From Brumimicrobium ulvae (GTDB lineage: Bacteria; Bacteroidota; Bacteroidia; Flavobacteriales_D; Crocinitomicaceae), in the NCBI RefSeq assembly GCF_947504225.1, contig NZ_CANNGT010000003.1, forward strand, positions 244,288-308,287: a stretch of DNA of 64,000 bases, read 5' to 3'. The notes beneath the pieces are model-generated. The model saw nothing but the letters and a program-made list of their open reading frames with translations, had not been told where the DNA came from and ran no database searches. This document shows positions 61,959-64,000 of this stretch, in pieces. Numbering within the stretch: position 1 is the stretch's first letter; each line of letters begins with the position of its first letter. The translations under genes and the position numbers were made by a program.

Positions 61959-63791
61959 TTAACTGTATAATTCTTTCAATTCAAGTTTCTTAATTCTTGA
62001 CCGAATAGCACCTTTTGTCCTTTCAAAATGTTTTGATAAATCACGAACATTTACACCTTCGCAATACATTACAGTTAATTCGTAATCAAGTTCAGTTGTC
62101 CAAGGTTTGTATGCTCCATTGTGCTTCTCTCTAATTTTCTCAATTGAGTATGCTTTTTCCTTAGGGTTATTTGACTTAGACCCTGTCCTTTCGACAACTC
62201 TTCTTTCGGACTTTTCTTCTTTGCTTTCTACACGCATCACGTGTATTCGAGAAGATTTAGGGAAGTCTTTCGGCATTAATGTTTGTGGAATATGGATGCT
62301 GTTTTTTGTCCTTGTAACGGCCACATAAAGCAGATTTATTTCCTCATTTATTTTTGATATATTTATATCTTCCGATTTCACATCTGCTTTGAGTTTTTCT
62401 AACTTTTCTTCAGAAATAAAGTCATTTACAATTTGAATAGTATCATACTCCATCCCTTTACATCTATGAACTGTTGAAAAAATCATTTCTGCTTTTTCTT
62501 TTTCATCATTCTCCACATGTTTTGATTTGATTTTCTTTATAATACTTGGAATTTCATTTCCGTATTCTCGTACTATTTCAATCATAAGACCGAGTTGAAC
62601 ATCTTCTGTTTTTTCAATGTAGTCTTCTAATTCATCAAGGTCTTTCATTTCCTTGATTAATTTATCTCTAATCAATCGTTTTTTTCCATTGTAGAGATTT
62701 AGTATATCATACAAAGAGGCTCCTTCATCTGCATAGGTGTAGGAATTAATATTTCCTTCAAAGTAAATGCGCTTTATATTCTCTTTCTCTGTTACATACT
62801 CAATAGCTTTAAGTAAAAGTCCAAGATTAGTTCGTGCAAGAATTGCTTTTACTTTATGCTCTTTATTTTCTCCTTTTCCAGTTATAGACAAAGGTTTGTA
62901 ATCGCCTAAATGATTTTTCCAATTTAATATCCCAACTCCTAGATTAGCAACATCTTGACTAAAGCGAAAGCTTGTAGAAAGGTGGTAGGTTTTAAAATCA
63001 GCTTTTTCTAAAGAATTTACAGCGTGTCGCCATCCGTAAATTTGTTGGTGAGTATCACCAACAATTACTTTATTAGCTTTTTGCTTTAGAAAAACATCAA
63101 GCATAGCGGGGGAAGCGTCTTGACCTTCATCAAAAAGGATGTAATCATAATTCAGTTTTGGGTTAGAAAGTTGAAATTTTTTGAGATAAAAATCGTGTGT
63201 AATTTCTATTTCACCTTTATCCATTTTACTTAATAAAAGTCGAGTTTGTGTCTCAATATAATCGTAATATGTAGTAACAAATATTTTTGCTTTATTGTCT
63301 GAAATAAGATCAAGATAATTTAAGTCTTGAATTTTCGCTTTATTACTATTGCAGAAATAAGCAATGAATTTAATTATATGGTTTGCAATGATGTATTCAG
63401 TGTGCTTTTCTCCATTGCCTTTGAGTTTTAAAAGTTCAGCCACTTCATAAGTCTTGTAGCCTTGGTGTCTGACCTTATAATTATATTTGAAAACAATATT
63501 TTTGTACGCAAGTGAATGAGCAGTTTCAACAGTAACATTTGAAAGTCCTTTTTCTTGAAATTTTTTAACTGCTTCTAATTTTACAGATTTATTAAAAGCA
63601 AGATAAAGAATTTTACTGTTTCGTGGTCGAGCCTTAGCATATTCAATCACAGTTGTAGTCTTTCCTGAACCAGCAACTGCATTAATTTTAATATTGCCGA
63701 CTGAATTGATTATATCGTATTGTTCTTTTGTTAGTTCCACTTTTTTTGTTTTGTTAGTCGTAATAGGTTTTAACGGTTGAGCTTTTCTCAA
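61959..63791 (-). CDS. UvrD/Fbh1-like superfamily 1 helicase with C-terminal Myb-like DNA-binding domain
   Basis: 610 residues from the TTG at 63791; a GTG at 63740 (VELTKEQYDIINS) is an equally good start. The motifs are Walker A AVAGSGKTT (38-46), DEGQD (221-225), GDTHQQIYGWR (245-255), STSFR (272-276), STVHRCKGMEYD (439-450) and YVAVTRTK (489-496). The order is that of UvrD-type 3'-5' helicases, closest by eye to the FBH1 group. Residues 562-605 form a Myb/SANT-like helix-turn-helix ending GAIRSRIKKLEL. No nuclease is visible. It lies between R2 and the orphan tail of gene X, as if inserted as a cassette. Confidence 0.85.
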   Translation of the reverse strand: MRKAQPLKPITTNKTKKVELTKEQYDIINSVGNIKINAVAGSGKTTTVIEYAKARPRNSKILYLAFNKSVKLEAVKKFQEKGLSNVTVETAHSLAYKNIVFKYNYKVRHQGYKTYEVAELLKLKGNGEKHTEYIIANHIIKFIAYFCNSNKAKIQDLNYLDLISDNKAKIFVTTYYDYIETQTRLLLSKMDKGEIEITHDFYLKKFQLSNPKLNYDYILFDEGQDASPAMLDVFLKQKANKVIVGDTHQQIYGWRHAVNSLEKADFKTYHLSTSFRFSQDVANLGVGILNWKNHLGDYKPLSITGKGENKEHKVKAILARTNLGLLLKAIEYVTEKENIKRIYFEGNINSYTYADEGASLYDILNLYNGKKRLIRDKLIKEMKDLDELEDYIEKTEDVQLGLMIEIVREYGNEIPSIIKKIKSKHVENDEKEKAEMIFSTVHRCKGMEYDTIQIVNDFISEEKLEKLKADVKSEDINISKINEEINLLYVAVTRTKNSIHIPQTLMPKDFPKSSRIHVMRVESKEEKSERRVVERTGSKSNNPKEKAYSIEKIREKHNGAYKPWTTELDYELTVMYCEGVNVRDLSKHFERTKGAIRSRIKKLELKELYS

Positions 63792-63849
63792 GACCTTTCC
63801 GTTAAAGGTTCTATCTAAGATACAAACATTTGATTTAAACGAAAGTGAA
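63789..63849. repeat. 61-bp perfect direct repeat R2
   Basis: Identical to 60208-60268, same orientation. Its end overlaps the first codon of the helicase (TTG start). On the minus strand it carries TATCTTAG at 63815-63822, a near -7 box that could drive the helicase. Confidence 0.9.
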
Positions 63850-63894
63850 TGTTGAAGATTTTTTATAGGCTGGTCGGCACATGTTAGAAGAATC

Positions 63895-64000
63895 TTATTT
63901 TATTTCTTTTACTAAAAAATGATTTATGCTTTCTAGATAACCTTCTCCATAATACTTACCTGATAGTTTTGTAAAGCCTTCCAAATGATTACCCTCAAAT
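63895..64000 (-). CDS. C-terminal end of an unidentified protein, 5' partial
   Basis: Minus-strand frame entering from the right edge; 34 codons then TAA at 63895-63897. The peptide includes GNHLEGFTKLSGKYYGEGYLES and ends NHFLVKEIK, with normal-looking composition. No family can be named from so short a piece. It ends 103 nt before the helicase TTG, leaving room only for repeat R2. Confidence 0.55.
   Translation of the reverse strand, partial: FEGNHLEGFTKLSGKYYGEGYLESINHFLVKEIK

Noticed and set aside
60208..63849. Integrated phage or ICE with attL/attR
   Set aside because: The 61-bp repeat flanks only 3.6 kb, with no integrase, tRNA target or structural genes, so cassette exchange fits better.

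Overview
The window looks like chromosome from a member of the Bacteroidota, most likely a marine-type Flavobacteriales relative. It is A+T-rich. Most genes lack a purine-rich ribosome binding site, and many are preceded by the Bacteroidota -7 box TAnnTTTG. It encodes a PorU-like C25 protease next to a PorV-family protein, the gliding genes gldF/gldG, a GLPGLI protein paired with a TonB-type receptor, DUF4290 beside murA, and many small signal-peptide or lipobox proteins. These are all clade hallmarks. Exact genus is not claimed.

Layout. 1-8.1 kb: tail of an M23 peptidase, inorganic pyrophosphatase, a DUF1573-like/VWA surface protein, the queD-folE pterin pair, a tiny secreted protein, and a receptor/GLPGLI pair. 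8.3-15.6 kb: rsgA-dtd-mazG operon, rluF, trxB, an SF2 helicase and an ABC-F ATPase. 15.6-17.2 kb: a gene-free 1.6 kb block built of nested repeats, including a 542-bp direct duplication. 17.2-28.4 kb: comEC, dnaN, DUF4340-gldG-gldF, a SAM hydrolase and unknown exported proteins. 28.4-32 kb: thrS-infC-rpmI-rplT and tRNA-Leu(GAG). 32-41 kb: DMT transporter, PorU2-like and PorV-like type IX secretion genes, and two tandem outer-membrane paralogues. 41-59.4 kb: pssA, purS, TlpA-like oxidoreductase, murA, thyA-folA-topB, dinB-xseB-xseA, a DUF2147 array with a decayed third copy, rarA, nnrE/D, a 2OG-Fe(II) oxygenase and ychF.

59.5-64 kb is the accessory end. Three membrane or exported genes of unknown function surround a UvrD/Fbh1-like helicase with a C-terminal Myb-like DNA-binding domain. 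A perfect 61-bp direct repeat lies upstream of both the helicase and a neighbouring gene (called X here). A 56-bp near-copy of the 3' end of gene X lies on the far side of the helicase. The helicase therefore sits between duplicated copies of gene X's flanks, which suggests cassette replacement. This is the best candidate for an undescribed variable or defence locus.

The other strong signals are the repeat block at 15.6-17.2 kb, with hairpins whose stems differ but stay paired, and the complementary loss of motifs in the two halves of the ABC-F protein. Promoter calls rest on motif and position only. Protein calls rest on reading motifs by eye, without database searches.
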